DNA of 64,000 nucleotides from Flavobacterium foetidum (GTDB taxonomy: Bacteria > Bacteroidota > Bacteroidia > Flavobacteriales > Flavobacteriaceae). The stretch spans positions 310,001 through 374,000 of the forward strand of contig NZ_SJTF01000003.1 of assembly GCF_004634245.1 (NCBI RefSeq), given 5' to 3'. Below the pieces are notes generated by a model. It saw nothing but the letters and a program-made list of their open reading frames with translations. It was not told the origin of the DNA and searched no databases. Shown here one piece after another: positions 17,024-27,728 of this stretch. The position numbers were made by a program, and so were the translations under genes. Within the stretch, counting starts at the first letter, position 1; every line of letters starts with the position of its first letter.

Positions 17024-17854
17024 TTAATATAAATAATTCAGGGCTGTGATATCGTTAGCATTGAAAGCTCCCGTCTCGCTTGAACTAAAGCATGCTCGCA
17101 TATAAGAAGTTGCATCGTATCCTGTAGGCGTTCCCGGAATATGGATTGCTCCAACACCAGCCGTTCCTTCATTGGAATTCTGCCCACAGCTTTGACGGCT
17201 AAACCAGTCTGTATGGCGTAAACCAATACAGTGACCAATTTCATGTGCCGATACGTGTGCATTTACTCCTGTCGAATAAGTGTCTAATCCAGAATACAAA
17301 GTAACTGAACTATACGGATTTCCGCCTGACGGAAAACCTGCTACTCCTCCTGCAGATCCGACCTGTCTTCTTACAACAATGTTGGCACCAGAAGTCGACG
17401 AGCTGAAAGTAAGGGTAAAATTAATAGACAAACCTAAATTATTATATCTATTAATTGCAGCCTGCAATCCAGCACGCATATTGGTAGTCAATGCTGTTGT
17501 ACCAGTGCCAGATAATCCCACCACTCTTATGGTTCTGGGTGCAGATACTAAATTTGTCGTGCGGTATTGTTCTGTGGTAATACCTCCGTGAAGATCCATT
17601 TTGTTTAATTGGTCTTCTGTCATGACGATACATCCTTCTATTAGAAAGGCATCCTCAGTAGTTCCATCTAAATTAGTGTTTTTTATCACTTGAACATCTT
17701 TATTGTTCAGCGAGAGGGAACTAATTTTATTTAATACGTCTGGTGTTACTTTAAGCGACCCTTGGTCTGATTGAGTTGTCGCATCTTCTTTGCTGCACGA
17801 CAACAAGGTTAATGTCATAAATAACATTACTAAAAATGATTTGTTTTTTTTCAT
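17024..17854 (-). CDS. M57-family (HEIGH) zinc metalloprotease lipoprotein
   Basis: This 276-aa protein has a lipoprotein signal (LTLLSCSKED) and the metzincin motif HEIGHCIGLRHTDW at about 205-218, matching the dual-action HEIGH metallopeptidase family of Bacteroidota. The likely Met-turn is SYMRACF. It should be exported and lipid-anchored. The N-terminal 100 residues, with DGTTEDAFLIEGCIVM, look like a propeptide-type region. A strong terminator follows, so it is probably a single-gene transcript. Confidence 0.88.
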   Translation of the reverse strand: MKKNKSFLVMLFMTLTLLSCSKEDATTQSDQGSLKVTPDVLNKISSLSLNNKDVQVIKNTNLDGTTEDAFLIEGCIVMTEDQLNKMDLHGGITTEQYRTTNLVSAPRTIRVVGLSGTGTTALTTNMRAGLQAAINRYNNLGLSINFTLTFSSSTSGANIVVRRQVGSAGGVAGFPSGGNPYSSVTLYSGLDTYSTGVNAHVSAHEIGHCIGLRHTDWFSRQSCGQNSNEGTAGVGAIHIPGTPTGYDATSYMRACFSSSETGAFNANDITALNYLY

Positions 17855-18350
17855 AATAGGTTCTTACTTGGTTGTTAAATAAGTTGATAAATTTGGAAAT
17901 CTTTACAAAATATTAATACTATTTATACCCCAATTTAAAAATTTTTTAACATTAAAATACCTATAATAAGAATTTTAACAAAAATATTACTTTTTGTTGT
18001 ATTTATGTAAATTTATTCTTACAGTTAATTACAAATTATTTTAATCAAATGTAAATCAGGTAAATAAGAAAAAATAATCTTAAGCATTTTTTGAAGATTG
18101 CAAATATAGTTAAATATAATCTTACAATAAGTATTAATTTAAAATAAAACCATATCGAATAAAATCACATTTGTAATTTTTTATGTGATTTTTTGCAAAA
18201 ATGAAAAACAACACTATTTAACAAATATTTTACTAAATTTGATTCAATTGTCACAGTAAAATATTTCCAAAAAGAAACAACATCCAAACAAATAATTTTC
18301 TTAACTGCAGAAGAGAATCTTTTTTTGAATAGCCCCTAATTTTACACTAA
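17855..18350. other. 496-bp AT-rich divergent intergenic region
   Basis: It separates the M57 protease and the subtilase. It is very AT-rich and must hold both promoters, but I see no clear TTTG/TAnnTTTG pair at proper spacing and no small gene. Confidence 0.4.
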
Positions 18351-21065
18351 ATGAAGAAACAGATAATTTTTCTATTTTTAATGACCACTACAATTTGCCT
18401 TTCTCAAAGTTCTGAGAAATGGAGCAAATACCTCAAAAATGAAGAAAATCCAAAATCTGATAAATACTATTTTACTTCTTTAGAAAATGCTCATCAAAAA
18501 AAATATCGGGTTGTAAAAAAACTGGACAACACATTTTGTATTGTTGGAGAGGAAAATATAAAACATGATCAGCTTTCTCGATTAGTGCAACCTGTGAATA
18601 ATCTATGGAAACTGCCTGCGGATTTCTCCAACCATAAAAGAGAAAAACAGTATATAATTTCTACTGACAATATTAATGAGTTGATTAGAGATCTCAAATC
18701 AATAGCCATTTCGGATATCAAAATACTCAACAACAATCTTGTGCTGCTAAAAAGCGATTCTCAAAAAATTAAAGATGCTATTATAGGTTTGAGCAGCGTC
18801 TCATCAATAACCCAAGAATCATTAGAACCTAAAATGGAATCTAAAATAATTGACCAAAATTTCAGCGTCAATTGTATAAATAAAGCTATCGCTGATTTTC
18901 CTCTTTTGACTGGAGAGGATCAAATCGTTTCTATCAAAGATGATTTATTTGATGTCAATGATGTCGATTTGTTAGACAAGCACATTCCGTCAACAATTGA
19001 GTCTTCTACCGTATCAGAACATGCTACGGCCATGGCCACTATTGTTTCCGGATTAGGAAATAGTTCTGTATTAGGCAAAGGTGTTGCAAGCAAAGCGAAG
19101 ATACAGTCCTCAGATTATCTTACGATTTATCCTGATGACGTAACTGATTTGCAAGGCGCCGTCACACAAAATCATTCTTACGGTACAGTTGTTGAGAATT
19201 TTTACGGTTCTCTTGCCAATAGTTATGACGCTCAATTAGCCGAAAATCCTTATCTGACGCATTGTTTTTCATCTGGAAATAACGGTCTTCAAGGGTATCA
19301 ATCTCTGACGGGCAATTTTAAGCAATCTAAAAACAGTATTGTAGTGGGTTGTATTAGCCAAAATGAGGTAATAATGCCTTTTTCTTCAAAAGGTCCAGCA
19401 TACGACGGACGAATAAAGCCTGATCTAGTAGCCTTTAGTACACAAGGAACTTCAAATTCTACCGCACTGGCTACAGGAATCATAACACTTATGAAACAGC
19501 ATTACAAAACAGTAAACAACAATTACTTAAACAATGCATTAACTAAAGCCATTTTAATTAATAGCGCAAAAGATTTGGGCACTATTGGCCCCGATTTCAC
19601 TTATGGCTATGGCAATATCAATGCCTACAAAAGTTTAAAAACAATCAGCGAAAATAGAATAGCGACTGGCAATATAACTTCCGGACAAACCAAATCTCAT
19701 TCTATTATTGTTCCTGAGCATGCAAAAAACTTAAAAGTCACATTAGTTTGGAACGATTTGCCTGCTGCAATCAACAGTAATGTGGGTTTGGTAAACGATA
19801 TAGACCTCGAAATCCTGACGGCTGATCAAAATACCTTTTTACCATGGATTCTTAATCCAGATTCTCCAGAAAAGCAAGCTATTCGAGGAAAAGATAAGAT
19901 TAACACTATTGAGCAGGTGACTATTGAAAAACCATTATCTGGAACTTACCTTATTAATGTTATTGGAGCATATATTTCGACTGTTTCTCAAGAATACGCT
20001 ATTGCCTATGAATATGAAACAGAAAATAAATTTGAGTGGAATTACCCCGTACGTAATGATAATTTCCCGTATGATGGCAGGACACCTTCTCCGCTAAAAT
20101 GGAGTTCCTCGTTTTCTGGAGCCTCGGGACAATTGTCTATTAGTTATGATGATGGGAGCAGCTGGGAGATTATTGCAGATGGCATAAATCTCGATAATGA
20201 GCAATTTACTTATTCACCTTCAGAGAAAAAATTTTCGAAGGCAAAATTAAAAATGACGATAAATGGCGTTGATTATATGTCTGACAGCTTCACTGTTTCT
20301 TATGATTTAAATATCAATACCAGCTTGGTTTGCGACGGGACAACAGAAATTAATTGGGATAAACCTGCCAATATTTCTTCATTTAATATCTATCAATTGA
20401 TCAATGGCCGTTTAGAATTTAGAGAGCAAACAACCAATACCAATTACATTTATAGTGACGAAACAATTTATACTGTTTCTGCTGTATTTGATAATGGTGA
20501 AGGAATTAAAAGTGAAGCTACGTTAAGATACGCTCAAAACTCAAATTGTTATTTTGAACTAACAGCCGCAGAGGTTTTTCAGGAAAATAATGTAAAGATT
20601 GATGCGAGCCTTTTTAGCTTGTACAATATCAAGAGAATCGAATTAGTAAAAATTAGTAATGATACTGAAAATGTCATTAGTACAATAAATGATCTAAGCT
20701 CAAAAACTTTCTCTTTTTTGGATACCGCACCAGCAAAAGGCAGTAATAAATACAAAATAAACATAATATTAGAAAACGATAATGTAATAAGTTCCCTAAT
20801 TCTAGAAACCAATTATTTAGGCGACGATCTATTTTTTGTCTACCCTACACTATTAGCAAAAAATGAAGAATTAAATATTGAAACCCAAAAAGAAGATAAC
20901 GCTATTTTCTATTTGTATACCATTGATGGACAAAATACTATAACTTACCCCTTGCTTTCTAAAACCAATAGCATCAATTTAAAAAATACGGCTTCAGGAA
21001 TCTATATCTACAAGATAGTTACAAGTTTAGGAAAAACTGTAACAGGAAAAATTGCTATCTTATAA
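18351..21065 (+). CDS. Subtilisin-family (S8) protease exported by T9SS
   Basis: This 904-aa protein has a signal peptide (IIFLFLMTTTICLS), an N-terminal propeptide-like part to about 170, then the S8 domain: Asp in SIKDDLFDVND, His in SEHATAMATIVSGLG, oxyanion Asn in SSGNNGLQG and Ser in GTSNSTALATGII. Beta-sandwich regions follow. The last 80 residues (YPTLLAKNEELNIE ... LYTIDGQN ... GIYIYKI ... GKIAIL) are a type A T9SS sorting domain, so it should be secreted or attached at the surface. It probably degrades extracellular protein. Confidence 0.9.
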   Translation: MKKQIIFLFLMTTTICLSQSSEKWSKYLKNEENPKSDKYYFTSLENAHQKKYRVVKKLDNTFCIVGEENIKHDQLSRLVQPVNNLWKLPADFSNHKREKQYIISTDNINELIRDLKSIAISDIKILNNNLVLLKSDSQKIKDAIIGLSSVSSITQESLEPKMESKIIDQNFSVNCINKAIADFPLLTGEDQIVSIKDDLFDVNDVDLLDKHIPSTIESSTVSEHATAMATIVSGLGNSSVLGKGVASKAKIQSSDYLTIYPDDVTDLQGAVTQNHSYGTVVENFYGSLANSYDAQLAENPYLTHCFSSGNNGLQGYQSLTGNFKQSKNSIVVGCISQNEVIMPFSSKGPAYDGRIKPDLVAFSTQGTSNSTALATGIITLMKQHYKTVNNNYLNNALTKAILINSAKDLGTIGPDFTYGYGNINAYKSLKTISENRIATGNITSGQTKSHSIIVPEHAKNLKVTLVWNDLPAAINSNVGLVNDIDLEILTADQNTFLPWILNPDSPEKQAIRGKDKINTIEQVTIEKPLSGTYLINVIGAYISTVSQEYAIAYEYETENKFEWNYPVRNDNFPYDGRTPSPLKWSSSFSGASGQLSISYDDGSSWEIIADGINLDNEQFTYSPSEKKFSKAKLKMTINGVDYMSDSFTVSYDLNINTSLVCDGTTEINWDKPANISSFNIYQLINGRLEFREQTTNTNYIYSDETIYTVSAVFDNGEGIKSEATLRYAQNSNCYFELTAAEVFQENNVKIDASLFSLYNIKRIELVKISNDTENVISTINDLSSKTFSFLDTAPAKGSNKYKINIILENDNVISSLILETNYLGDDLFFVYPTLLAKNEELNIETQKEDNAIFYLYTIDGQNTITYPLLSKTNSINLKNTASGIYIYKIVTSLGKTVTGKIAIL

Positions 21066-21173
21066 TGCATTTCAACTTCAATATTAAAAATTTTTAATCG
21101 TGAAGACGATTTTTTTTTATTCCTTTACAAAATAACTGCCAATCACTATATCCTTTAGTTATCTTTCGTAATT

Positions 21174-23060
21174 ATGCATAATTTATACGACCTATTTCAG
21201 AACAAAATAAAATTACTTCCCCTTGCAATTCTATTTATTTTGAAGCCAAATCTGTACGCGCAACCTATTCCGTTGTTAAAGACTATAGAAAAAGCTAATC
21301 TAAAGAAAACCCGAAATGCCATAGGAACACCAGGAGCAAATTATTGGCAGAATAGCGGAGATTATTCTATAGATGTGCAATTCGACCCTTCGACAAGAAA
21401 GCTTAACGGAAAAGTACGCATTGCCTACAAAAACAATAGTCCGGACACCTTGAAATTGCTGATGATCAAATTATTTCCTAATTTCTACAAAAGTAATTCA
21501 ATGCGAAATATGCCTGTCGCTTCTGAAGATTTAGGCACTGGCATCAACATAGATTTCATTACTATTGATGGGCTTGAATTTAAAGACTTTAAGCGTAAAA
21601 TAAGAGGGACTAATATGTACTTAACCGGGGTAAACATTTTGCCGGGAAAAAATACTGCAATTGAGATGGAGTACGACTATACCGTAAACAAAGGTTCTTT
21701 TGTAAGAACAGGGCAAGTTGATCCTGAGAGTTTCTTTATTGCCTACTTCTTTCCAAGAGTTGCTGTATATGACGATATTGACGGTTGGGATGACTATCCA
21801 TATTTAGGCAAGGAAGAATTCTATAATGATTACGGCAACTTTAAGGTGTCGATTACAGTTCCCGGCAATTATCAGGTCTGGGCGACTGGTGATCTTAAAA
21901 ATCCTGAAACGGTTTACGAACCTCATATTCTAGATAGAATTAAACTCGCTGAAACAGGAGATAAAGTAATTGATATTATCACCGATTCAGATATCAAGAA
22001 TCAGAATAGTACAAGAAAAAACAAATTCAATACCTGGAAATTTGAAGCGTCAAATATTACCGATTTTGCGTTTGGCTTAAGCAATCATTTTGTGTGGCAG
22101 GCGTCGAGTGTTTTAGTGGATCCTCTTAATAAGCGCCGTACCCGCGTAGACGCAGTATTTAATCCGGAGCATAGCAATTACAGTAAAGTCGTAGGTTATA
22201 CTGCCAAAACCGTAGATTTGATCAGTAATTATTTCCCAAATATTCCCTTTCCATATTCTCATCAGACAGTTTTTGACGGTTTAGATGCTATGGAATACCC
22301 TATGATGGTCAATATGCTGCCATTTGAAGATCATACTGAGCTGCTGGAATTGACAGTACACGAAGTTTTTCATAGCATATTTCCATTTTATGTGGGAACA
22401 AATGAAACAAAATATTCATTTATGGATGAAGGATGGGCGACTTTTACAGAATTCTATCTCTCTCCACTTATCGATTCGTCTGTGGCACTAGAATATGACA
22501 TCAGCGCTGTAAACAAGAGTGCCGGAACGGCCGAAGATATGCCGATTATGACACCGACTCCTCAGCTATACGGCAAAGCACGTTTCTCTAATAAGGATTT
22601 AAAACCGGCATTGGCGCACCGCTACCTTCAGGAATTGCTGGGAAAACAATTGTTTGATAAATGTATTCAGAATTACATTAAGAACTGGGCTGGTAAACAT
22701 CCGACACCATATGATTTTTTTAATAGTTTTGAAAATGACAGCAAAGTTGATTTAAAATGGTTTTGGAAAAATTGGTATTTTGAAAAGAATGTTCCCGATT
22801 TGGCAATTACTAAGGTCAAAAAAAATAAAAAAGACTATAACATTACGATTTCAAGCCCTGGCAAATTGCTAATGCCAATTCACTTAACAATTACCTTTTC
22901 TGACGGAAGCAAGGAAACAATTTCTAAAAAGATATACTGCTGGAAAAAAGACTACAGCGATGTTAGTATTATTTTTCCAACCCAAAAAACTATTTCACAA
23001 ATAAATCTGGGAGACTCCTTTGATGTTGATATAAATCCTGAGGATAATGTATGGAAGTAA
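21174..23060 (+). CDS. M1-family zinc metallopeptidase
   Basis: This 628-aa protein has a signal peptide ending near LYAQP. The gluzincin motif HEVFH (about residue 393) followed 18 residues later by Glu in FMDEGWATFTEF marks the M1 aminopeptidase family. The usual GxMEN substrate motif appears as a variant near DAMEYPMMV. The first 220 residues form the M1 N-terminal beta domain. No lipobox or sorting domain is visible, so a periplasmic location is likely. It follows the subtilase by 108 bases on the same strand. Confidence 0.88.
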   Translation: MHNLYDLFQNKIKLLPLAILFILKPNLYAQPIPLLKTIEKANLKKTRNAIGTPGANYWQNSGDYSIDVQFDPSTRKLNGKVRIAYKNNSPDTLKLLMIKLFPNFYKSNSMRNMPVASEDLGTGINIDFITIDGLEFKDFKRKIRGTNMYLTGVNILPGKNTAIEMEYDYTVNKGSFVRTGQVDPESFFIAYFFPRVAVYDDIDGWDDYPYLGKEEFYNDYGNFKVSITVPGNYQVWATGDLKNPETVYEPHILDRIKLAETGDKVIDIITDSDIKNQNSTRKNKFNTWKFEASNITDFAFGLSNHFVWQASSVLVDPLNKRRTRVDAVFNPEHSNYSKVVGYTAKTVDLISNYFPNIPFPYSHQTVFDGLDAMEYPMMVNMLPFEDHTELLELTVHEVFHSIFPFYVGTNETKYSFMDEGWATFTEFYLSPLIDSSVALEYDISAVNKSAGTAEDMPIMTPTPQLYGKARFSNKDLKPALAHRYLQELLGKQLFDKCIQNYIKNWAGKHPTPYDFFNSFENDSKVDLKWFWKNWYFEKNVPDLAITKVKKNKKDYNITISSPGKLLMPIHLTITFSDGSKETISKKIYCWKKDYSDVSIIFPTQKTISQINLGDSFDVDINPEDNVWK

Positions 23061-23221
23061 TTGACAGTCATCACTCTGAGAAAAACACCTTTATTAAACT
23101 CACAACAAACATTAAAAAGTAGAGGTATCGATAAAAGATTCTAAATGCTAAGAATTGTATTGCATCTTATTAAAAACCAATCCAGAACAGATTCCGTATA
23201 TGGAATAAAAGAGAATCAATC

Positions 23222-23485
23222 ATGACTGCAAATTCGTACCATCTGCCATCTGCCATATACAAATATCTTTCCCTAAACGAAAATCGTCCTGTCCCTTTTC
23301 AGGAACTGTGTCTCTTTCTTTATACCTTGGGAAGCGAAGCTGCCTTTTCTTTCGAAGTTTTTTCAGCTGAAAAAGCTTACCAAACCCGCGTTATGGATAT
23401 ATTGATTTTTCTTTCAGACATTAACCTCATCACTCTTGACCAAGCTACAGACGAAAGCGTTATCAATAAAATCTGCAGAAATTGA
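23222..23485 (+). CDS. Small hypothetical protein, possibly winged helix
   Basis: This 87-aa protein has no recognised family. The helix-rich first part (AIYKYLSLNENRPVPFQELCLFLYTLG) followed by VFSAEKAYQTRVMDILIFLSDINLITLD has the rhythm of a small winged-helix domain. There is no signal peptide. It is convergent with the YceI gene, 69 bases away. Confidence 0.45.
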   Translation: MTANSYHLPSAIYKYLSLNENRPVPFQELCLFLYTLGSEAAFSFEVFSAEKAYQTRVMDILIFLSDINLITLDQATDESVINKICRN

Positions 23486-23554
23486 TTTTCTTCTTTTTGC
23501 TAGAGTTTTTTTGCAGACTGACCAAAAATCTATAGTCATGAAAATCAAAAAAAA

Positions 23555-24088
23555 TTACTTTTCTTTTGTGACTGGTACAACAAAATCTATCTTGATCTCG
23601 TTTGAGACTTTTTTAGACATTCCCTCTAAAGTTCCGATTCCATAATCGATTCTATTGACACTGAAATTACCTTTAAAAGTGTTATTTACAAATGTAAACG
23701 GAATCGCGATTTCTTTCTCGATTCCATGCATTTTCAAAAATCCCTTTACGTTAAAGCCGTTAGCTGTTTTAGAAAATTTAGATGACTTAAAAACTATGTT
23801 GGGATATTTTTCTGAATCGAACCAATTATCGTTCTTGGCATGTCGGTTTTTCAACCAGTTTCCTGTTGATATGGATTCTACTTTAATATTTAAAGAAAAT
23901 TTGCTCGACGCTAAATCATTTTCATCAAATATAATCTGACCACTGAAATTTTCGAAAATCCCTTCAACACTATTGCCTGCAAAATGTATTCTAAAATTAT
24001 CATCAATTTTCCAGCTGCTCGCAAGAATGGTGAAACTGCTTATTAGTACAAATAAACCAAAAAATATAATGCTGTTTAATTTTCGCAT
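23555..24088 (-). CDS. YceI-like periplasmic protein
   Basis: This 177-aa protein starts from ATG 24088, which begins a clean signal peptide (IIFFGLFVLISSFTILAS); a longer frame from 24130 adds an unlikely leader. Family features are NWFDSEKYPNIVFKSSKF and GFLKMHGIEKEIAIPF. YceI proteins form a lipocalin-like barrel that binds isoprenoid-type lipids in the periplasm. The ligand here is unknown. Confidence 0.88.
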   Translation of the reverse strand: MRKLNSIIFFGLFVLISSFTILASSWKIDDNFRIHFAGNSVEGIFENFSGQIIFDENDLASSKFSLNIKVESISTGNWLKNRHAKNDNWFDSEKYPNIVFKSSKFSKTANGFNVKGFLKMHGIEKEIAIPFTFVNNTFKGNFSVNRIDYGIGTLEGMSKKVSNEIKIDFVVPVTKEK

Positions 24089-24388
24089 GTTAATCAAATT
24101 AATACCAAGAGATAGACAAAAATAAAACATTTGATGTTAGATTATTATCCCACAAAACCTTTAATTTCATTGAACTTTTAGCAGATTCAATATCAATTGT
24201 TTTACACACCATTTCTACTGTAAAATCGCTGCTATAACATCATAATTACACCGTTTCTCTTTGTTTTATAATTGATTGCCTAACAAGATTATTGTCGTTT
24301 CTGGGTTGTATCAGTAAAAACTTGTCCAACATCAGTAATAAAAATAATCTTCCGCAATTATTCGGGATATATTTTCTAAATTGGTAGT

Positions 24389-25519
24389 ATGAAACAAAAC
24401 AGCGACGTATTAATTATCGGCGGAGGACTTGCCGGACTGGCTGCAGCAATACATTTATCCAAAAAAAAACTGAATGTAACGCTAATCGAAAAATCGGCCT
24501 ATCCTCGCCATAAAGTCTGTGGCGAGTATGTTTCGAATGAAATTCTGCCTTACCTAAAATGGCTAGACGCAGACGTATCTGAACTTTTTCCAGCAAGTAT
24601 ATCTCAATTTGAATTCAGCACCAATGACGGAAAAATTGCAAAAGCAAAACTTCCGTTGGGAGGATTTGGCGTAAGCAGATATTCGCTTGATTATTTTTTG
24701 TATCAAAAAGCCTTGGCGCACAACTGTACAATTATTAAAGATACGGTTACTGCAATCGCTTTCGAAAACGAATTATTTACTGTCACGACAACATCACAGG
24801 TTCTGACATCAAAAATAGTATTGGGTGCTTTTGGAAAACGTTCAAATCTGGATCAAGTTTTGAATCGAAAATTCATTGTTAAAAAATCTCCATGGCTGGC
24901 CGTAAAAGCGCATTATTCTGGAAATCTAGATAGTGAACTTGTGGCTCTGCACAATTTTAACGGTGGCTACTGCGGCGTTTCAAAAGTTGAAAACGATATT
25001 ATAAACATCTGTTATCTAGCCGACTACAAAACTTTTAAGAAGTATAAGAATATTGAGGATTATCAAACAAACATACTGTATAAAAATCCGCATCTTAAAT
25101 CAATTTTTCAAAACAGCACACTTCTTTTCGATAAACATTTATCCATCAGCCAGATTTGTTTTGAGAAAAAGCAATCAGTAGAAAACCACATTCTGATGAT
25201 TGGCGATACCGCAGGACTTATTCATCCGCTATGCGGCAATGGCATGGCAATGGCCTTTCATAGTGCAAAAATTGTCTCTGAGCAGTTATTGGATTTTTTT
25301 TCAGACAGCAAAATATCACGTGAGACATTAGAAAAAAACTACGCTAGAGAATGGAAAAGACATTTTGGAAGAAGAATATTGATGGGCAGAATACTAGCCC
25401 GAATATTAATTCATAAAAAGCTTACCAGTTTGCTTGTTTTTTTGGCGGTATCTTTTCCAGGATTACTGCCGGCGATTATAAAACAAACACATGGTAATCC
25501 CATAACGATAAAAGAATGA
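24389..25519 (+). CDS. FAD-dependent oxidoreductase of the polyketide operon
   Basis: This 376-aa flavoprotein is of the geranylgeranyl-reductase/monooxygenase group: FAD-binding GGGLAGLAAAIHL at the start, the PRHKVCGEYVS block near 42-52, and MIGDTAGLIHPLCGNGMAMA near 270-290. It probably oxidises or reduces an aromatic or lipid intermediate made by the downstream synthases. First gene of a seven-gene run, its stop overlaps the methyltransferase start by 4 bases. Confidence 0.88.
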   Translation: MKQNSDVLIIGGGLAGLAAAIHLSKKKLNVTLIEKSAYPRHKVCGEYVSNEILPYLKWLDADVSELFPASISQFEFSTNDGKIAKAKLPLGGFGVSRYSLDYFLYQKALAHNCTIIKDTVTAIAFENELFTVTTTSQVLTSKIVLGAFGKRSNLDQVLNRKFIVKKSPWLAVKAHYSGNLDSELVALHNFNGGYCGVSKVENDIINICYLADYKTFKKYKNIEDYQTNILYKNPHLKSIFQNSTLLFDKHLSISQICFEKKQSVENHILMIGDTAGLIHPLCGNGMAMAFHSAKIVSEQLLDFFSDSKISRETLEKNYAREWKRHFGRRILMGRILARILIHKKLTSLLVFLAVSFPGLLPAIIKQTHGNPITIKE

Positions 25520-26223
25520 ACACGAAATATAGAACCCAGAAAACCGAAATAATGGATGATTTTTCTCTTGAGGGAGAAGAACTACGGGCGGCGCTGGACC
25601 AAATTGCACGCATCAACCAATTGCTAGGCGGCAATCTTTTAACTCTAAACGGATTAAAGAAATTGTTAAAGCAAACTGATGCGTCACAAATAATCACCGT
25701 GGCAGATATTGGTTGTGGCAATGGAGATATGTTGCGGATGCTTGCAGAATTTGGAGCAAAAAATAACCTTAAATTAAAACTTATTGGTGTAGATGCTAAT
25801 ATTTTTACGGTAAACTATGCTCGAAAGCTATCACAAGAATATCCAAACATTGAATATAAATGCTTGGATATTTTTAGCGAAGCATTTAAAACATTAGAGT
25901 ATGATATTGCCTTATGCACCCTAACCCTGCATCACTTTACCAATGAGGAGATATTAAATATTATTAGTATCTTTAATAGGAATGCCAAAACCGGCATCGT
26001 TATCAACGACCTGCATCGCAGCAAACTAGCTTATAGGCTTTTTGAATTGATCTGTGTTGTTTTTAATCTAAAAAAAATGTCGCGCGAAGACGGATTAGTA
26101 TCTATTCTAAGGGGCTTTAAGAAAAATGAATTGGAGGAATTCTCTAAAAAACTAAATTTAAAAAACTATACCATAAACTGGAAATGGGCTTTTCGCTACC
26201 AGTGGATAATCTCAAAAAAATGA
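25516..26223 (+). CDS. SAM-dependent methyltransferase of the polyketide operon
   Basis: This 235-aa class I methyltransferase has VADIGCGNGDMLRML (SAM site) near residue 60 and LCTLTLHHFTNEE as the post-II motif. It probably methylates the aromatic product or an oxidised form of it. Both ends overlap the neighbouring genes by 4 bases (ATGA), so translation is coupled. Confidence 0.88.
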   Translation: MNTKYRTQKTEIMDDFSLEGEELRAALDQIARINQLLGGNLLTLNGLKKLLKQTDASQIITVADIGCGNGDMLRMLAEFGAKNNLKLKLIGVDANIFTVNYARKLSQEYPNIEYKCLDIFSEAFKTLEYDIALCTLTLHHFTNEEILNIISIFNRNAKTGIVINDLHRSKLAYRLFELICVVFNLKKMSREDGLVSILRGFKKNELEEFSKKLNLKNYTINWKWAFRYQWIISKK

Positions 26224-27272
26224 GCGTAAAAATTATAACAGCTGCCAAGCAGCTTCCGAAATACTCAAGACAAACAGCCGACATACTCCCGCTGCTAGAC
26301 AACTGGCTGGAAGGGCAAGAAGAGCGATTTGTCAAAAAAGTCAAAAAAATCTTTGAAGGTGCAGCCGTAGACAAACGTTATTCTATTATGGATCCCGAAG
26401 AAGTCTTTACGGCTACGTCTTTTGAAGAAAAAAATGATATTTACTGCCGAGAATCTATTATTCTCGGTGAGCAGGTTTTAGAAAAAGCACTTAAAAAATC
26501 TGGCTGGGCTCCAGAGACTCTGGATTATATCATTACTGTTAGCTGTACTGGGATTATGATACCTTCTTTGGATGCGTACCTAATCAATAAAATGAAGCTC
26601 AGGCAGGATATTGTGCGGTTACCGGTAACAGAAATGGGATGTGCGGCCGGAATATCGGGAATTATTTATGCCAAAAATTTTCTGAAAGCCAATCCGGGAA
26701 AACGTGCCGCAGTAATTGCGGTAGAATCGCCGACTGCAACTTTTCAGCTCAATGATTTTTCAATGCCCAATATTGTCAGCGCCGCTATTTTTGGGGATGG
26801 CGCCGCCTGTTGCCTGCTGTCTTCACATCAAGATGATTATGGACCGGAAATTCTAAACGAGGAAATGTATCATTTTTATGATGCCGAACACATGATGGGA
26901 TTCAAATTGACCAATACAGGACTGCAAATGGTGCTAGATATTGAAGTACCAGATACTATCGCCTCCCATTTCGGAGCTATTATTCATCCCTTTTTGCAAA
27001 AAAACAATTTGACGGTAGACGATGTAGATCATATGATTTTTCATCCGGGAGGCAAAAAAATAATCAATACTGTTGAAGCTCTCTTCTCTGGACTTGGAAA
27101 AAATATTAACGATACCAAAGAAGTTCTTAAACACTATGGCAATATGTCTAGCGCAACAGTTTTATATGTTTTGGAGCAAATTATGGACAGAAAACCAAAA
27201 CCGGGAGAAAAAGGACTAATGCTTAGTTTTGGCCCTGGTTTTTCTGCACAAAGAGTTTTACTGCAATGGTAA
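26220..27272 (+). CDS. Type III polyketide synthase (chalcone/stilbene synthase-like)
   Basis: This 350-aa protein starts at ATG 26220, overlapping the methyltransferase stop. The catalytic triad is present: Cys in VTEMGCAAGISGI, His in IFHPGGKKIIN and Asn in HYGNMSSATVLYVLEQ. The GFGPG-type loop near the end reads SFGPGFSAQR. Such enzymes extend an acyl starter with malonyl units and cyclise it to a resorcinol, phloroglucinol or pyrone. Co-located ACP and fatty-acid enzymes suggest the starter is an acyl chain made in the same operon. Confidence 0.93.
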   Translation: MSVKIITAAKQLPKYSRQTADILPLLDNWLEGQEERFVKKVKKIFEGAAVDKRYSIMDPEEVFTATSFEEKNDIYCRESIILGEQVLEKALKKSGWAPETLDYIITVSCTGIMIPSLDAYLINKMKLRQDIVRLPVTEMGCAAGISGIIYAKNFLKANPGKRAAVIAVESPTATFQLNDFSMPNIVSAAIFGDGAACCLLSSHQDDYGPEILNEEMYHFYDAEHMMGFKLTNTGLQMVLDIEVPDTIASHFGAIIHPFLQKNNLTVDDVDHMIFHPGGKKIINTVEALFSGLGKNINDTKEVLKHYGNMSSATVLYVLEQIMDRKPKPGEKGLMLSFGPGFSAQRVLLQW

Positions 27273-27290
27273 TCTAAAACTTTATTAAAA

Positions 27291-27728
27291 ATGGAATTAA
27301 CCAATATACTGGCACAGTTGCCCTACAGCAAACCTTTTTTATTTGTAGAAGAACTGCTTCATGTTGATGAAAATAGCGCTGTAGGAACTTATACATTCGA
27401 TGCAGAATTAGATTTTTACAAAGGTCATTTTAAAGATAATCCAGTAACTCCAGGAGTCATTTTAACCGAATGCATGGCACAAATCGGTATGGTATGCTTA
27501 GGGATTTATTTATTGGGCGATGCTTTTAACAAAAATACTGTTGTTGCTTTTACATCTGCCGACATGCAATTCTTAAAACCAGTCTATCCGAACGAAAAAG
27601 TTACCGTAACTTCTCAAAAATCATATTTTAGATTTGGAAAACTAAAATGTGAGGTTGTAATGCAAAACGAAACTGGGCAAGAGGTCTGCAAAGGCATTTT
27701 ATCTGGAATGATTACCAATAAATTATGA
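27291..27728 (+). CDS. FabZ-like 3-hydroxyacyl-ACP dehydratase
   Basis: This 145-aa hot-dog protein has the FabA/FabZ active-site helix: YKGHFKDNPVTPGVILTECMAQ, with catalytic His and, in the helix, Glu. It should dehydrate a 3-hydroxyacyl-ACP, perhaps for the starter chain. It overlaps the ketoacyl synthase by 4 bases and follows the type III synthase by 18. Confidence 0.88.
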   Translation: MELTNILAQLPYSKPFLFVEELLHVDENSAVGTYTFDAELDFYKGHFKDNPVTPGVILTECMAQIGMVCLGIYLLGDAFNKNTVVAFTSADMQFLKPVYPNEKVTVTSQKSYFRFGKLKCEVVMQNETGQEVCKGILSGMITNKL